A DNA stretch of 64,000 bases from Flavihumibacter cheonanensis. GTDB taxonomy: Bacteria; Bacteroidota; Bacteroidia; Chitinophagales; Chitinophagaceae. The stretch lies in the NCBI RefSeq assembly GCF_022352215.1, contig NZ_JAKRWF010000003.1:62001-126000 (forward strand), written 5' to 3'. Position 1 is the first letter of the stretch. Every line of letters begins with the position of its first letter. This document shows, piece after piece, positions 16,402-24,932 of this stretch. The translations under genes and the position numbers were made by a program. The notes beneath the pieces are model-generated. The model was not told the origin of the DNA, made no database searches, and worked only from the letters and a program-made list of their open reading frames with translations.

Positions 16402-17313
16402 TCAGCCTTTCTCTATCAGTCGCACTTCTGACGGAGAAACCAGCAACTGATACTTCGCTCCCACTTTCAGCGCGAAATTTTCTTTCTCATGACTAACCGG
16501 AAAACCAAAGCAAACCGGGTATTCACAATCCTTAACCAGGTGATGCAGGATTTCTTCCACTGTTTGGCCAAAGGGGCGTTCTGTATCTTTATTATCTGTA
16601 AACCCACCTAGAACCAGTCCGGCTAATCCATCCAGCACGCCAGCCCTTTTTAACTGATAGAACATACGATCTACATTATACAATTGTTCCCCCACATCCT
16701 CCAGGAAAAGTAGTTTACCTTTTGTTTTAAAGGCAGATCTTGTTCCAAGGAGGTGGGCAATCAAACTCAGGTTGCCGCCTACCAATCGACCCTGTGCAGT
16801 TCCTGCAATATTAAAAGCATGAGGTGCCGCATTGTATTCAGCTTTTGTTCCGAGCAACATTGCTTTGAGTGATTGAACATAGGGGTTTTCATCTCCTCCT
16901 TCATTGAAAGCCGCAGCCATGGGTCCATGAATGCTTGCAATTCCTATTACCCTGTTCAGGTGCGCATGCAGCACCGTGATATCGCTGAAGCCAATGATCC
17001 ATTTGGGGCGACGTTCGAATTTTTTAAAATCAAGCTGATCTATGATTCGCCCCATCCCATAACCGCCTCTTCCGCAAAGAATAGCTTTGATTTTTTTATC
17101 ATCCAGCATACGTTGCAGATCCAGTTTGCGCTCTTCATCCGTACCTGAGAAATAGGTAGTTGATGCACTATTCATAGTAGCTCCCAGCTCCACCTTAAAT
17201 CCCCAGTCCTGCAGGGTTTGAACGCAGGTTTGCCATTTTTCAGGGGCCATAAAACCAGCCGGACAAACCATTCCAATGGTATCGCCTTTTTGTAAGTAGG
17301 GAGGATAAATCAT
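16402..17313 (-). CDS. LD-carboxypeptidase, peptidase family S66
   Basis: A 303-residue protein of the LdcA/MccF family, which trims the terminal D-Ala from murein tetrapeptides during cell-wall recycling. Key parts: KGDTIGMVCPAG near the N-terminus, CGRGGYGMGRIID, the nucleophile segment IIGFSDITVLH (Ser about 112), FLEDVGEQLYNVDRM with the Glu and FGFPVSHEKEN with the His of the Ser-Glu-His triad. No signal peptide, so it should act in the cytoplasm. A second copy with a leader sequence lies at 29060-30094. Its TGA abuts that of the convergent lipoprotein gene (TGATCA at 16399-16404). Confidence 0.9.
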   Translation of the reverse strand: MIYPPYLQKGDTIGMVCPAGFMAPEKWQTCVQTLQDWGFKVELGATMNSASTTYFSGTDEERKLDLQRMLDDKKIKAILCGRGGYGMGRIIDQLDFKKFERRPKWIIGFSDITVLHAHLNRVIGIASIHGPMAAAFNEGGDENPYVQSLKAMLLGTKAEYNAAPHAFNIAGTAQGRLVGGNLSLIAHLLGTRSAFKTKGKLLFLEDVGEQLYNVDRMFYQLKRAGVLDGLAGLVLGGFTDNKDTERPFGQTVEEILHHLVKDCEYPVCFGFPVSHEKENFALKVGAKYQLLVSPSEVRLIEKG

Positions 17314-17370
17314 ATTTCAAATATCGGTTTCCTTCCCTATTCCCTCTTAACTTGTGTATTTTTATTACAC

Positions 17371-18690
17371 ATGAAAGGTTTACAACAAAAATGGAAGGCG
17401 CCTGAACAAGCCCGGATATCCTGGTTCCTGATTCGGTGGACCATTTTGGCAATCCCCCTTGCGATTTTGGTTGGAAGCCTGGTAGCCTTTTTTCTTTGGT
17501 CGTTGGAGGAAGTCACTAACATCCGGCTTCAAAGCCCCTGGCTACTTGCTTTTTTACCAGCGGCTGGTGTACTAATCTATTTCATGTATGACCTGGCTGG
17601 AAAAAGAACAGAGAAAGGGAACAATCTGATCCTGGATGAAATTCATGAGCCCAGTACTGGCGTTCCACTAAGGCTGGCCCCACTGGTATTGATTGCTACC
17701 CTGATCACCCATTTGTTTGGCGGATCAGCCGGGCGTGAAGGAACCGCCGTTCAGATGGGAGGCAGCCTTGCAGATGCATTGGCAAAACCTTTCCGGCTGG
17801 GTCAGGAAGACCGCAAAACCCTGCTACTCTGCGGAATGGCAGCCGGATTTGGGGCTGTATTTGGTACCCCGGTAACCGGTGCCTTATTTGCTGTGGAAGT
17901 GTTATTTCTCGGACAGATCCTGCATACCGCACTACTCCCCTGCCTGATTGCCAGTTTGCTGGCTGATATCGCCTGCCAGTTCTGGGGCGTTGGACATGTG
18001 AGCTATTCCATTTTATCAGAGGCGATAACACTCACAGCGCCGGAAAACTGGTGGAATTCGGGCATGCTGCTGGTCAAGGTCATTATTCTTGGAGCCTGCG
18101 CTGGACTGGTTAGTGCCTGTTTCAGTATCCTAACCAACCAGGTTAAACATATCTCCAATATGCTGATTCCCAGGCCCTGGCTGATACCCATTGCTGGCGG
18201 GTTACTTGTAATTGGACTCAGTATGATACCGGGCAACCAGGACTACCTGGGTTTGGGAGTCTGGAATGCCGACCCATCCGTTGTCACCATCAGTTCTGCT
18301 TTCAGCACGGGCGGAGCTCAACCGTTTAGCTGGGCATGGAAACTGTTATTCACAGCCATTACCATAGGGATGGGATTCAAAGGAGGTGAGGTAACCCCCC
18401 TGTTTTTTATCGGTGCTACACTTGGGAACGTCCTGGCCGTTTGGATGGGGGCCCCGATAGACCTGATGGCAGGGCTTGGTTTTATTGCTGTGTTTGCTGC
18501 AGCCACCAATACCCCTATTGCCTGTACAATTATGGGAATTGAACTGTTCGGTGGAGAGCATTTTCTGTTCTTTGCCATTGCCTGTTTTACTGCCTATTAT
18601 TTCAGTGGCCATACCGGCATCTATAGTTCTCAACGGAGCCTGTTACCAAAAACCGGAAAGTTTTTAAAAAAGATTGAGGAGGAGCCGTAG
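17371..18690 (+). CDS. CLC-family anion transporter, probably of the fluoride-type (CLC-F)
   Basis: A 439-residue protein with about 10-12 membrane helices. The CLC gating glutamate is present in GSAGREGTAVQMGG (Glu123). The chloride-selective serine motif GSGIP is replaced by GNNLI (Asn84, 39 residues before Glu123). From memory, GNNLI-type replacements mark one group of fluoride-exporting CLC-F antiporters. Other CLC blocks visible are FGTPVTGALFAVEVLFLG and GVTPLFF-like GGEVTPLFFIGATLGN. There are no C-terminal CBS domains. I see no fluoride riboswitch in the 57 bases before the ATG. Transport of F- rather than Cl- is inferred. Confidence 0.85.
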   Translation: MKGLQQKWKAPEQARISWFLIRWTILAIPLAILVGSLVAFFLWSLEEVTNIRLQSPWLLAFLPAAGVLIYFMYDLAGKRTEKGNNLILDEIHEPSTGVPLRLAPLVLIATLITHLFGGSAGREGTAVQMGGSLADALAKPFRLGQEDRKTLLLCGMAAGFGAVFGTPVTGALFAVEVLFLGQILHTALLPCLIASLLADIACQFWGVGHVSYSILSEAITLTAPENWWNSGMLLVKVIILGACAGLVSACFSILTNQVKHISNMLIPRPWLIPIAGGLLVIGLSMIPGNQDYLGLGVWNADPSVVTISSAFSTGGAQPFSWAWKLLFTAITIGMGFKGGEVTPLFFIGATLGNVLAVWMGAPIDLMAGLGFIAVFAAATNTPIACTIMGIELFGGEHFLFFAIACFTAYYFSGHTGIYSSQRSLLPKTGKFLKKIEEEP

Positions 18691-18735
18691 GTTTTTATAA
18701 GAATCAGCGTCCAATACTTCACAGACCTATATAAT

Positions 18736-21582
18736 ATGAAGTATTTTCTTGGACTCGCGCTGATTTTGGTTTCAATTTTACCTTCCTATGCACAAAACCG
18801 TATTACGGGTAAGATTGAAGATAGTACCGCCAAATCGCCCTTAACTGGCGCCACTGTACAACTGAGGAACAGTAATTTCAGCAGAAATGCAGTAACGGAT
18901 AAAACCGGCTCCTTTAGTTTTACTGAAATCCCGAATGGATCTTACAAAATTGCCATCTCCTTTGTTGGTTTTGCCCCATTTGAAAAATTGGTAACCCTGA
19001 GGGGAGGTGAAACCAGTTTGGGCACCATCCGCCTGGCAAAAGGCGAAGATGCCCTGGAAGAAGTAGTAGTAAAAGCAACTACTCCTCCGGCCCAGCAGAA
19101 AGGCGACACTGTTCAGTTCAATGCCAGCCAGTTCAAAGTGAATCCCGATGCAAATGTGGAAGACCTGGTTAAAAAAATGCCAGGTGTATCTATAGAGAAT
19201 GGACAGGTCAAAGCCCAGGGAGAACAGGTGCGTAAAGTAACAGTGGATGGTCGTGAGTTCTTTGGAGATGATGCCACGGCCGCGTTGCGTAACCTGCCTG
19301 CCGATGTAGTGGATAAAATCCAGGTATTTGATCGCCTGAGCGACCAGGCACAATTGACCGGTTTTGATGATGGTCAGGGTTATAAGGCCATCAATATTGT
19401 AACCAAAGAAGATCGCAGGGCCGGGCAGTTCGGCAGGGTATACGCTGGTTATGGAACAAATGATCGCTACCAGGGTGGTGGCTCTGTCAATTTCTTTAAT
19501 AAGGAACGCAGGATTTCTGTTGTAGGACTTTTTAACAATATCAATCAGCAAAACTTCTCAAGCTCTGACCTGTTGGGACTTTCAGGTGGTGGAAGTGGCC
19601 GGGGTGGTGGTGCTGGCAGAGGTGGTGGTGGCAACTTCCAGGTTCCTGGTTCAAATGGAATTACAACCACCAATGCATTGGGCATCAACTTCAGCGATCT
19701 TTGGGGAAAGAATTTCAATGTAAGCGGCAGTTATTTCTTCAACAATGCCAACAATGAGAATGATTCCAGATCGACCCGCGAACAATTCATTCGCCCGGAT
19801 TCCAGCACGTTGTACAATGAAGAATCACTCAGTGAAAACAAGAATTTCAACCACCGTGTCAATATGCGGATGGAGTACAAGATAGATTCCAACAATACGC
19901 TTTTGATCATACCCAGTTTTAGCTATCAGAAAAATGATATTCAGAACAATATCAGCGGCATTCAGACACAACAAAATGGCGATTTGATCAGCGAAACCGA
20001 AAACCGGAACCGAACCACCGGAAATGGTTACAACTTCAATAACACCCTGTTGTACCGCCACTCCTTTGGAAAAAGAGGCAGATCCATTTCGGTTGGAATT
20101 ACAACGGGGATCAATGACCGAAACAGCCAGAAGGATGTTTCTGCAATTTCAACTTTTTACAAAGCTGGTATACCAACCAATGACTCTCTGTTGCAGCAAC
20201 AGTTGGCAGATACCAAAGGCTATAATTTATCCGGAAACATTTCCTATACTGAACCAATTGGCAAACGCGGACAATTGCAATTCAGCTACAACCCATCCTT
20301 TACCAAAAGCGATGCGGATCAACGCACCTGGGCATTTGACAATACTACGGATAAGTTCAGCATCCTGGATACCAGTTTATCCAATGTGTTTGTAAATGAG
20401 GTTACGACACATCGTGGGGGTGTTACCTACAGGATCGGGGATCGTAACATGAACCTCAATATCGGACTGGATGCACAGCATACCACGCTTGATAACAACC
20501 AAACCTATCCGCAAACGGGCAACCTGAAAAAGACATTCAGCAATTTGTTGCCAAATGCCTTCTTCCGCAAGAAGCTAAGCGAGAGAAGCAATATCCGCAT
20601 CTTTTACAGAAGCAGTACCAACAACCCTTCTGTAAATCAGTTGCAGAATGTGATCAACAACACCAATCCTTTATTCCTGAATACCGGTAACCCGGAGCTC
20701 GAACAGACCGTGAGTAACCGCGTTGGTGGCCGGTACACCTATACCAATAGCAGAAAAGGCAATAGTTTTTTTGTGAACTTTTTTGCAACACAATCGGATA
20801 ATTTTATCACCAATGCAACCTATACCGCTTTTTCTGATTCCGTACTAACACCAACGGTTACACTAAGAGAAGGAGCACAGTTATCCAAGCCGGTCAACCT
20901 GAATGGATATTGGTCGGCCAATACTATGTTCACTTATTCCTTTCCATTCAAAGCCATAAAATCGAACCTGACTTTTAATGCCGGAGGGAATTTCAGCAAA
21001 ACTCCTGGTATCATCAACAGTGTATCCAACATTGCACGTAATACCACCTGGAGTGGAGGAATGATCATCGCCAGCAATATCAGTGAGTATGTTGATTTCA
21101 ACCTGAATTACAATGCGAATTACAGTACAGTTAAAAACAGTTTCCAGCAATCGCTGAATAATAATTATTTCAGTCAGTCTGCCGGCCTGGGAGTAAACCT
21201 GCTGAGTAAAAACGGATGGATCTTCAATACCGATATCAACAATCAACTGTTCCGTGGTTTGACCGCCGCATTCAATCAGAACTTCTGGTTGTGGAATATG
21301 GGTGTTGGAAAAAAATTCCTGAAGGATCAGAAAGGAGAACTGCGTTTAAGCGTATTTGACTTATTGAAGCAGAACCGAAGCATCAGCAGAACGATTCAAC
21401 CGAACTATATTGAAGACAATCAGACACAGGTACTGACACAATATTTCATGCTGACCTTTTCTTACCGGATCAAAAATTTTGGTAAGGCACCGGCACAGCA
21501 GCGTCGTCAGGGTACATGGGGACCAGGTGGTGGTCCCGGCGGATATGGCGGTCCGGGTGGATTTGGTGGAACGATGAATTAA
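18736..21582 (+). CDS. Outer-membrane beta-barrel protein with CarboxypepD_reg-like N-domain
   Basis: A 948-residue protein of the TonB-receptor-like OMP_b-brl family common in Bacteroidota. A signal peptide (MKYFLGLALILVSILPSYAQ) is followed by a carboxypeptidase-regulatory-like beta sandwich (about 22-105), a plug-like region (about 110-230, with VEDLVKKMPGVSIENGQVK) and a long barrel. It contains a Gly/Arg-rich insert at about 283-303 (GGGSGRGGGAGRGGGG) and ends in a Gly/Pro-rich tail (WGPGGGPGGYGG), so the last barrel strand is not at the very C-terminus. The ligand is unknown and no SusD partner is present. An ECF sigma factor starts 39 bases downstream. Confidence 0.85.
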   Translation: MKYFLGLALILVSILPSYAQNRITGKIEDSTAKSPLTGATVQLRNSNFSRNAVTDKTGSFSFTEIPNGSYKIAISFVGFAPFEKLVTLRGGETSLGTIRLAKGEDALEEVVVKATTPPAQQKGDTVQFNASQFKVNPDANVEDLVKKMPGVSIENGQVKAQGEQVRKVTVDGREFFGDDATAALRNLPADVVDKIQVFDRLSDQAQLTGFDDGQGYKAINIVTKEDRRAGQFGRVYAGYGTNDRYQGGGSVNFFNKERRISVVGLFNNINQQNFSSSDLLGLSGGGSGRGGGAGRGGGGNFQVPGSNGITTTNALGINFSDLWGKNFNVSGSYFFNNANNENDSRSTREQFIRPDSSTLYNEESLSENKNFNHRVNMRMEYKIDSNNTLLIIPSFSYQKNDIQNNISGIQTQQNGDLISETENRNRTTGNGYNFNNTLLYRHSFGKRGRSISVGITTGINDRNSQKDVSAISTFYKAGIPTNDSLLQQQLADTKGYNLSGNISYTEPIGKRGQLQFSYNPSFTKSDADQRTWAFDNTTDKFSILDTSLSNVFVNEVTTHRGGVTYRIGDRNMNLNIGLDAQHTTLDNNQTYPQTGNLKKTFSNLLPNAFFRKKLSERSNIRIFYRSSTNNPSVNQLQNVINNTNPLFLNTGNPELEQTVSNRVGGRYTYTNSRKGNSFFVNFFATQSDNFITNATYTAFSDSVLTPTVTLREGAQLSKPVNLNGYWSANTMFTYSFPFKAIKSNLTFNAGGNFSKTPGIINSVSNIARNTTWSGGMIIASNISEYVDFNLNYNANYSTVKNSFQQSLNNNYFSQSAGLGVNLLSKNGWIFNTDINNQLFRGLTAAFNQNFWLWNMGVGKKFLKDQKGELRLSVFDLLKQNRSISRTIQPNYIEDNQTQVLTQYFMLTFSYRIKNFGKAPAQQRRQGTWGPGGGPGGYGGPGGFGGTMN

Positions 21583-21621
21583 CCTGTAAATTGGGGCTGA
21601 AACAGGCAATCAGAAAGAAAG

Positions 21622-22200
21622 GTGACCGATCCCCAATTTATAAAACTGCTCCGAGAGGGAGATGAAACAGCGTTTCATCAACTGGTGGAAGATTGGAAAG
21701 ACAGGATATACAACACAGCACTTGGATTGGTACAGCAGGCAGAGGATGCAGAGGAGATAACACAGGATGTTTTTATAACTGCCTGGAAATCGGTTCAACA
21801 ATTCAGAGGCGAATCCAGTATCCAGACCTGGTTGTATAAAATAGCGGTACACCAGTCGCTCGATTGCATCAGAAAAAGAAAACGCAAGAAACGATTTGGC
21901 TTCCTGGTGCCGCTTTTAGGATCGGAGGAAGAACAAGAGCAGGAACCCGGAAATTTTCTGCATCCGGGTGTACAGTTGGAGAAAAAGCAGGAAGCGCAGG
22001 TTTTGTTTAAAGCGATTCGTAAATTACCGGAACAGCAACAGGTGGCATACAGCTTGCAGAAGATCGAAGGACTGGCCATAAAGGAAATAGCACAGGTAAT
22101 GGAAACAACGGACGGGGCTGTGGAAGCATTGTTAAACCGGGCCAAAACCAATCTGCAAAAAACATTGACTAACTATTATCAAACACACAGAGATGACTAA
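21622..22200 (+). CDS. ECF-type RNA polymerase sigma factor
   Basis: A 192-residue sigma factor with region 2 at about 5-85 (FIKLLREGDETAFHQLV, DAEEITQDVFITAWKSV, SIQTWLYKIAVHQSLD) and region 4 at about 130-185 (EGLAIKEIAQVMETTDGAVE and LLNRAKTNLQK). The linker is long, basic (RKRKRKKRF) and then acidic (EEEQEQEP). The start is a GTG, since no ATG is available before region 2. It follows the outer-membrane barrel gene by 39 bases and overlaps a putative anti-sigma gene by 8 bases. Confidence 0.88.
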   Translation: MTDPQFIKLLREGDETAFHQLVEDWKDRIYNTALGLVQQAEDAEEITQDVFITAWKSVQQFRGESSIQTWLYKIAVHQSLDCIRKRKRKKRFGFLVPLLGSEEEQEQEPGNFLHPGVQLEKKQEAQVLFKAIRKLPEQQQVAYSLQKIEGLAIKEIAQVMETTDGAVEALLNRAKTNLQKTLTNYYQTHRDD

Positions 22201-22522
22201 TAAAAATCAGGTACAGGAGCAGGTCGCGAAAGCGATGAGCAGTTTGGAGGGCATCCAGCCAGCCACTGCTAACCCTCATCTGTATACGCGCATCAGAACG
22301 AAACTGGAGCAGGAGAAAAGCAGTTGGGGATGGTTGGCTGCCTTTCTATCCAAACCTGTTGTGGCTGCTGCGTTAGTGGGCACCATCATCCTGATAAACA
22401 TTCTAACCATAACTGCCAATCGGTCGGTTCCGGAAGAGACAACTGATCAACTGGTAAGTCTGGCACAAGACTACAGCTTCCAACCCTCCAATATACTGGA
22501 GAATGGATTTAATCAACCCTGA
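22193..22522 (+). CDS. Small single-span membrane protein, putative anti-sigma factor
   Basis: A 109-residue protein: about 50 soluble residues, one membrane helix (about 58-78, VVAAALVGTIILINILTITA) and a short periplasmic tail. The ATG overlaps the end of the sigma-factor gene by 8 bases, the usual coupling of sigma/anti-sigma pairs. The N-terminal segment before the helix is short and lacks a zinc HxxxCxxC motif, so it is not a standard ZAS anti-sigma. The role is inferred from position and topology. Confidence 0.65.
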   Translation: MTNKNQVQEQVAKAMSSLEGIQPATANPHLYTRIRTKLEQEKSSWGWLAAFLSKPVVAAALVGTIILINILTITANRSVPEETTDQLVSLAQDYSFQPSNILENGFNQP

Positions 22523-22526
22523 TTGT

Positions 22527-22979
22527 ATGCAGAATAAAACATTAATTATAGTCATAGCCGCCCTGCTGATCAGCAACCTGGTATTACTGGGCGCTTATTT
22601 CTGGGGTCGGGAGAAAAAAACACCCCAGAATAACCGGAATGATCGGTCGCCGGTGGAATACATGACAAGGGAAATTGGTTTTGACAGTACCCAAAAGCAA
22701 CAGTTTCGGGAGCTCTGGGAAACGGTATCTAACAACAACCGGGGATTATATGATTCAATTCGGCAGAATCGGGAGGCATTGTATGCTAATTTGAAACTGG
22801 AGCCTCAACCGGAATCATTGATCGACTCATTGGCTGGAAAAATAGCTGGTTTTGAAAAGCAGATCAGTATGAATAATTACCGGCATTTCAGAAAAGTTCG
22901 GGCTATTTGCAGTAGCGAACAGCAGGTAAAACTGGATACAGTCATCAACCGATTGGCAAAAAAAACCAGGAGGCGTTAA
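22527..22979 (+). CDS. Spy/CpxP-like membrane-anchored periplasmic protein
   Basis: About 150 residues: an N-terminal membrane anchor (NKTLIIVIAALLISNLVLLGAYFW) and a helical, charged periplasmic domain with YMTREIGFDSTQKQQFRELW and MNNYRHFRKVRAIC. This is the pattern of Spy/CpxP/'periplasmic heavy-metal sensor' proteins (LTxxQ-type), which act as chaperones or accessory stress sensors. The ATG at 22527 is chosen over one at 22503, which lies inside the previous gene and would place polar residues before the anchor. Third member of the sigma/anti-sigma unit. The stop shares TTAA with the convergent map gene. Confidence 0.65.
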   Translation: MQNKTLIIVIAALLISNLVLLGAYFWGREKKTPQNNRNDRSPVEYMTREIGFDSTQKQQFRELWETVSNNNRGLYDSIRQNREALYANLKLEPQPESLIDSLAGKIAGFEKQISMNNYRHFRKVRAICSSEQQVKLDTVINRLAKKTRRR

Positions 22980-23734
22980 ATTTCATTAGCTGCAGTTAAA
23001 ATGAGCGGCTCTTTTTCAGTTACCATGATGGTATGTTCGTGCTGGGCCACATAACTTCCATCTCCTGTAACCAGCGTCCAACCATCTTTCAATTCCTTCG
23101 CTCGTTGTCCGCCGGTTGAGATAAAGGTTTCAATAGCCACCACCATATTTTTCCGGAAACGGTCTTTGTTGAAGGGATCAAAATAATTCGCAATGGAATG
23201 CGGGTATTCGTGCAGGCTTCTGCCAATACCATGACCGGTCAGGTTCCGGATAACACGAAAGCCTTCTTTTTTTGCAGACAGCTCAATCATTCTTCCCATT
23301 TCGGCGATTTTCATACCGGGCCTGATGGCTGCAATGGTTTTAAGGAGAATCTCGCGGGAGGTATTCACCAGTTTAGCATGACCATGGAGATCAGCTCCCA
23401 AAACAAAAGAGCCTCCATTATCACCCCAATAGCCGTTTAGCTCGGCAGAGACATCAATATTGATCAGGTCACCTTCTGCCAGGATTTTGTCCTTACCAGG
23501 AATTCCATGTGCTACTTCCTGGTTCACACTTATACAAGTGTATCCGGGAAAACCGTAGGTGAGTTTAGGAGCAGGTCTGGCTCCGAAGCCTGCCAGTAAG
23601 GCTGCTCCATATTCATCCAGCTCGGCACAGTTCATGCCGGGTTTGGCAAATTCCCTCATTTTCTTAAGTGTAATGGCAACTGCGGTGCTAACAGCCTGCA
23701 TTCCCATTAATTCAGCGGCGGAACTAATTGACAT
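22976..23734 (-). CDS. map: Type I methionine aminopeptidase
   Basis: A 252-residue MetAP that removes the initiator Met from new proteins in the cytoplasm. The metal-binding and catalytic residues are present in order: His in VAHGIPG, the two Asp in INIDVSAELNGYWGDNGG, His in TGHGIGRSLHEYP, Glu in VAIETFIS and Glu in QHEHTIMVTE. Length and order are normal for the class I enzyme without an N-terminal extension. It stands alone, convergent with the Spy-like gene and divergent from the DUF4421 unit. Confidence 0.95.
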   Translation of the reverse strand: MSISSAAELMGMQAVSTAVAITLKKMREFAKPGMNCAELDEYGAALLAGFGARPAPKLTYGFPGYTCISVNQEVAHGIPGKDKILAEGDLINIDVSAELNGYWGDNGGSFVLGADLHGHAKLVNTSREILLKTIAAIRPGMKIAEMGRMIELSAKKEGFRVIRNLTGHGIGRSLHEYPHSIANYFDPFNKDRFRKNMVVAIETFISTGGQRAKELKDGWTLVTGDGSYVAQHEHTIMVTEKEPLILTAANEI

Positions 23735-23764
23735 AGGTCAAAGGTAGGAAAGAGTAAAATCAAC

Positions 23765-23794
23765 TCAATATTTAATACTTTAACTTAATATTGA
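23765..23794. promoter_or_regulatory. AT-rich inverted repeat upstream of the DUF4421/MscS unit
   Basis: TCAATATT (23765-23772) and AATATTGA (23787-23794) are perfect 8-base inverted arms around a 14-base AT-rich spacer. They lie 65 bases before the first ATG of the unit and about 30 bases from the map start, so it could be an operator for either. The identity of a binding protein is not deducible. Confidence 0.4.
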
Positions 23795-23859
23795 ATATCG
23801 TTAAGGCATACCAGAGGCAGCGGATTCCTACCCTGAAAACCGAGCCCAAACTAACTACT

Positions 23860-24930
23860 ATGCCTTTTATGCATTCCGGAATTAGACTACTGGCAGCAGG
23901 ATTACTGCTACAAATTGGAAGTACTGTTTTTTCTCAGGACAGTATTCCTGTACAGATTGACGGTAAGTCTATCTTTATTCAGCCAATTAAAGAGTTCATT
24001 ACACTTAAAGTTGCCCAGACAACGGATCAGGAAAACTTTTCGGTTCATACGGATGATACGAAGTATCGGATAAATCCTAACACCTCCTCTATTACTACTA
24101 TTAGTGCAAACTATTCCTTTATCTCCTTGTCGTTTCGATTTGCACCATCTTTTTTACCAGGAAATCGCGATAACAGTGAAAAAGGGAAAACCCGAAGCGG
24201 AGGCATGGCCTTAAATTTTTACCTGGATCACTGGTTACAGGAACTTTCCTATCACCGAACAAAAGGGTACTACCTGGAAAACACCTCCGATTTCAATCCA
24301 GGCTGGCAGGAAGGTGATGCCTATTTTCAGATTCCCGATCTATATTACCGAAATTTCCAGGGTATGACAGCCTACAAATTCAACCGGAATTTCTCCCTGA
24401 ATGCGTTGGCTACTCAATCGGAACGGCAATTAAAAAGTGCCGGCAGTTTTATTCCTCAATTTTTATACAGGTATTATATTATAGATGACAGAACCCGACT
24501 GATAAACCCTAACCAGTCTTCTCAACGATCCAACAACCTGGAATTGTTAGTGGGTGCGGGGTATTATTATAACCTGGTTTTAAAGCGCAACTTTTATGTT
24601 GCGATGGGAATCACGCCTGGGGCCGGAATGCTGTTCATGAATCTGACAACCAGGAATGGAAGCGGAGACAAAATCCGTACCCGTCAGCAGGACCCGATCT
24701 TTCGGATCGACAGCAGAGCAGGCATCGGCTATAATGGCGAGCGCTTTTTCGGAGGCCTGTATGCCACTGCCTTTGCAGCTTCCTATAAGCAGGAAAATGC
24801 ACAGGTAGTAAATGGTAATGCCCGAATCGTTTTCAAATTGTTTGTGGGATATAGAATACCTGCTCCATCGGTAATAAAAGAAAAGGTTGCCAATCTTACC
24901 AATCGCCTTAACAAAACACTTAAACGTTGA
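23860..24930 (+). CDS. DUF4421 family outer-membrane barrel protein
   Basis: A 356-residue protein. The ATG at 23860 opens a signal peptide (MPFMHSGIRLLAAGLLLQIGSTVFS); the frame extends further upstream without leader character. The body matches DUF4421: a FITLKVAQTTDQENFSV strand, YRINPNTSSITTISANYSFISLSF and SGGMALNFYLDHWLQELSYH, then alternating beta strands typical of a small outer-membrane barrel. Function of the family is unknown. It begins a tight four-gene unit with a CsgG-like protein, a large MscS channel and a lipoprotein. Confidence 0.75.
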   Translation: MPFMHSGIRLLAAGLLLQIGSTVFSQDSIPVQIDGKSIFIQPIKEFITLKVAQTTDQENFSVHTDDTKYRINPNTSSITTISANYSFISLSFRFAPSFLPGNRDNSEKGKTRSGGMALNFYLDHWLQELSYHRTKGYYLENTSDFNPGWQEGDAYFQIPDLYYRNFQGMTAYKFNRNFSLNALATQSERQLKSAGSFIPQFLYRYYIIDDRTRLINPNQSSQRSNNLELLVGAGYYYNLVLKRNFYVAMGITPGAGMLFMNLTTRNGSGDKIRTRQQDPIFRIDSRAGIGYNGERFFGGLYATAFAASYKQENAQVVNGNARIVFKLFVGYRIPAPSVIKEKVANLTNRLNKTLKR

Positions 24931-24932
24931 AT

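Noticed and set aside
17314-17370. Possible fluoride riboswitch before the CLC gene
   Set aside because: The 57-base gap is shorter than needed and lacks the conserved sequence of that motif.
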